From an uncultured Eubacteriales bacterium (GTDB lineage: Bacteria > Bacillota > Clostridia > Peptostreptococcales > Anaerovoracaceae): a stretch of 6,574 bases of DNA. How positions within the stretch are numbered: position 1 is the stretch's first letter; the number at the start of each line of letters is the position of its first letter. This document shows, piece by piece, positions 5,388-6,574 of the stretch. Location of the stretch: NCBI GenBank assembly GCA_902797195.1, contig CADBRY010000079.1:1-6574 (forward strand). Reading direction: 5' to 3'. The notes beneath the pieces are model-generated. The model was not told the origin of the DNA. It saw nothing but the letters and a program-made list of their open reading frames with translations, and did no database searches. The translations under genes were made by a program, and so were the position numbers.

Positions 5388-5873
5388 ATGAACGCGATAG
5401 TAGCGGTAGATAAAAACTGGGGAATCGGCAAAGACAACGATCTGCTTGTCTCACTTCCCGGCGACCTGAAATACTACAAAGAAAAAACCACAGGCAACGT
5501 GATCGTGGTGGGAAGAAAAACCCTGGAATCTTTTCCCGGAGGAAGACCTCTTCCCAACCGGGTCAATATCGTCATGAGCAGAGATCCCGAATATTCCAGG
5601 GATGACTGCATAGTCTGCCGCACCAAGGATGAAGTCCTGGAGAAGATCGCAGACTATGACGAGGAAAAAGTATTCATCTGCGGAGGAGCCCATATCTACA
5701 ATCTGTTTCTGGAAGACTGCGACAGATTCTATGTGACCAAGATAGATGAAGCTTTTGAAGCGGATACTTTCTTTCCCGATCTGGATGAGCTTGGATATAC
5801 AGTTGACTGGGAATCGGAAGTGATGAGTGAAAAGGGTATCCAGTACCGCTTTATGAGATACGTTAAACCGTGA
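5388..5873 (+). CDS. dfrA: Dihydrofolate reductase
   Basis: The enzyme reduces dihydrofolate to tetrahydrofolate with NADPH, completing the thymidylate cycle started by ThyA. Its 161 residues are typical of chromosomal bacterial DHFR. IVAVDKNWGIGKDN (4-17) is the N-terminal strand and Met20-type loop. The active-site acid is D26 in LPGDLKYYKEKT, GRKT (42-45) begins the cofactor region, RPLPNR (53-58) supplies the folate-binding Arg at 58, FICGGAHIY (96-104) carries the Gly-Gly NADPH motif, and T117 lies in YVTKID. The normally Trp or Phe position before LP (E. coli W22) is Val21, and E. coli F31 is Tyr30, both near the antifolate pocket. AAGGAG (5376-5381) lies six bases before the ATG. The symbol folA would be equally valid. 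Confidence 0.95.
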   Translation: MNAIVAVDKNWGIGKDNDLLVSLPGDLKYYKEKTTGNVIVVGRKTLESFPGGRPLPNRVNIVMSRDPEYSRDDCIVCRTKDEVLEKIADYDEEKVFICGGAHIYNLFLEDCDRFYVTKIDEAFEADTFFPDLDELGYTVDWESEVMSEKGIQYRFMRYVKP

Positions 5874-5880
5874 GGTGGAT

Positions 5881-6574
5881 ATGGCAGACCTTATAATAGG
5901 AAGGAACGCATGCCTGGAGGCAATAAAAGGCGGCAGAAAAATTTTTTCCCTGACTGTCCAGACAGGGGGAAAGAACAAGCAGGGCCCCCTGGATAAGATC
6001 ATCAGGGAAGCAAAGTCAAAGGGCATAACCATAGAATACGCCGACAGGGATACCATGGACAGACTGTCCTCCGGCGGGATGCATCAGGGCGTCATAGCCA
6101 AAGCCGAAGAGTACAGGTACAGCAGCGTAGAGGAAATCGTTGCCTTTGCAGAAGAAAAAAATGAAGCGCCATTCATCCTGCTTCTTGACGGGATCGAGGA
6201 CCCACACAATCTGGGAGCAATAATAAGGACCGCCGAATGCGCGGGAGCCCACGGCGTGGTCTTTCCAAAGAATCGGTCCGCCGCAGTGAATGAAACTGTG
6301 ATGAGAACTTCGGCGGGGGCCGCCCAGCACATGAGGTGCGCCCAGGTGACCAATCTGACAAGGACCATCGAAGACCTGAAGCAGGGAGGCATCTGGATAT
6401 TTGCCTGCGATATGGGCGACTCGGAAGTTTGGGATACGGACATGACCGGACCAATCGCTCTGGTCATCGGAAGCGAGGGCAAGGGGGTCAGCAGGCTGGT
6501 GAAGGAAAACTGCGACGGCATCATCTCACTTCCAATGTTCGGAAAAGTCAACTCTCTCAACGCTTCAAACGCGG
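5881..6574 (+). CDS. rlmB: 23S rRNA (guanosine-2'-O)-methyltransferase RlmB, 3' end outside the window
   Basis: RlmB is a SpoU (SPOUT) family enzyme that methylates the 2'-O of the guanosine equivalent to E. coli 23S rRNA G2251, using S-adenosylmethionine. The frame from ATG 5881 stays open to the window edge for 231 codons; known RlmB proteins are about 245 residues, so roughly the last 15-20 are missing. Residues 1-75 match the substrate-binding domain (LIIGRNACLEAI). SpoU motif 1 is GIEDPHNLGAIIRT, with N110 and R116; motif 2 is LVIGSEGKGVS, with E199; motif 3 is LPMFGKVNSLNAS, with N227. The knotted SAM-binding site is therefore complete. GAGGTGG (5872-5878) overlaps the dfrA stop and serves as a closely spaced ribosome binding site, indicating translational coupling. 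Confidence 0.95.
   Translation, partial: MADLIIGRNACLEAIKGGRKIFSLTVQTGGKNKQGPLDKIIREAKSKGITIEYADRDTMDRLSSGGMHQGVIAKAEEYRYSSVEEIVAFAEEKNEAPFILLLDGIEDPHNLGAIIRTAECAGAHGVVFPKNRSAAVNETVMRTSAGAAQHMRCAQVTNLTRTIEDLKQGGIWIFACDMGDSEVWDTDMTGPIALVIGSEGKGVSRLVKENCDGIISLPMFGKVNSLNASNA

Overview
This window looks like a chromosomal housekeeping segment from an anaerobic Bacillota, most likely a Clostridia-type organism; the family is not resolved. The support is the gene order cysS - mrnC - ... - rlmB, which is a Bacillota arrangement, together with Mini-RNase III, a DivIVA-like coiled-coil protein, strong AAGGAG-type ribosome binding sites and a TTG start. The genes are around 50-60% G+C in the lines I sampled, with free use of ATA, AGA and AGG codons. 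Every gene I support is on the + strand.

Layout. Bases 1 to about 480 are about 40% G+C by hand count and hold no gene I can support. An extended -10 promoter (TGTTATAAT, 489-497) drives a DivIVA-like coiled-coil protein (551-1744) with a long acidic Pro/Ala-rich tail that contains tandem EPAIEIP repeats. A strong intrinsic terminator (1767-1798) follows, and its T-tract ends only three bases before the ribosome binding site of xpt. From there seven genes run in close order: xpt (1819-2391), cysS (2406-3809), mrnC (3822-4220), a small basic membrane protein (4231-4464), thyA (4535-5365), dfrA (5388-5873) and rlmB (5881 to the window edge, incomplete). Gaps are 5-27 bases, except for 70 bases before thyA, where there is a hairpin.

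How the genes work together. CysS charges tRNA-Cys. Mini-RNase III matures 23S rRNA and RlmB methylates it. Xpt salvages xanthine and guanine to nucleotides. ThyA makes dTMP and releases dihydrofolate, which DfrA recycles. The group therefore joins translation and ribosome maturation with nucleotide supply. The thyA-dfrA pair sits between mrnC and rlmB, where I recall many Clostridia carrying the flavin-dependent thyX instead.

I see no CRISPR array, phage, transposon, defence cassette or tRNA/rRNA gene. The least explained parts are the tail of the DivIVA-like protein, the small membrane protein beside mrnC, the terminator placed directly before xpt, and the A+T-rich leader region.
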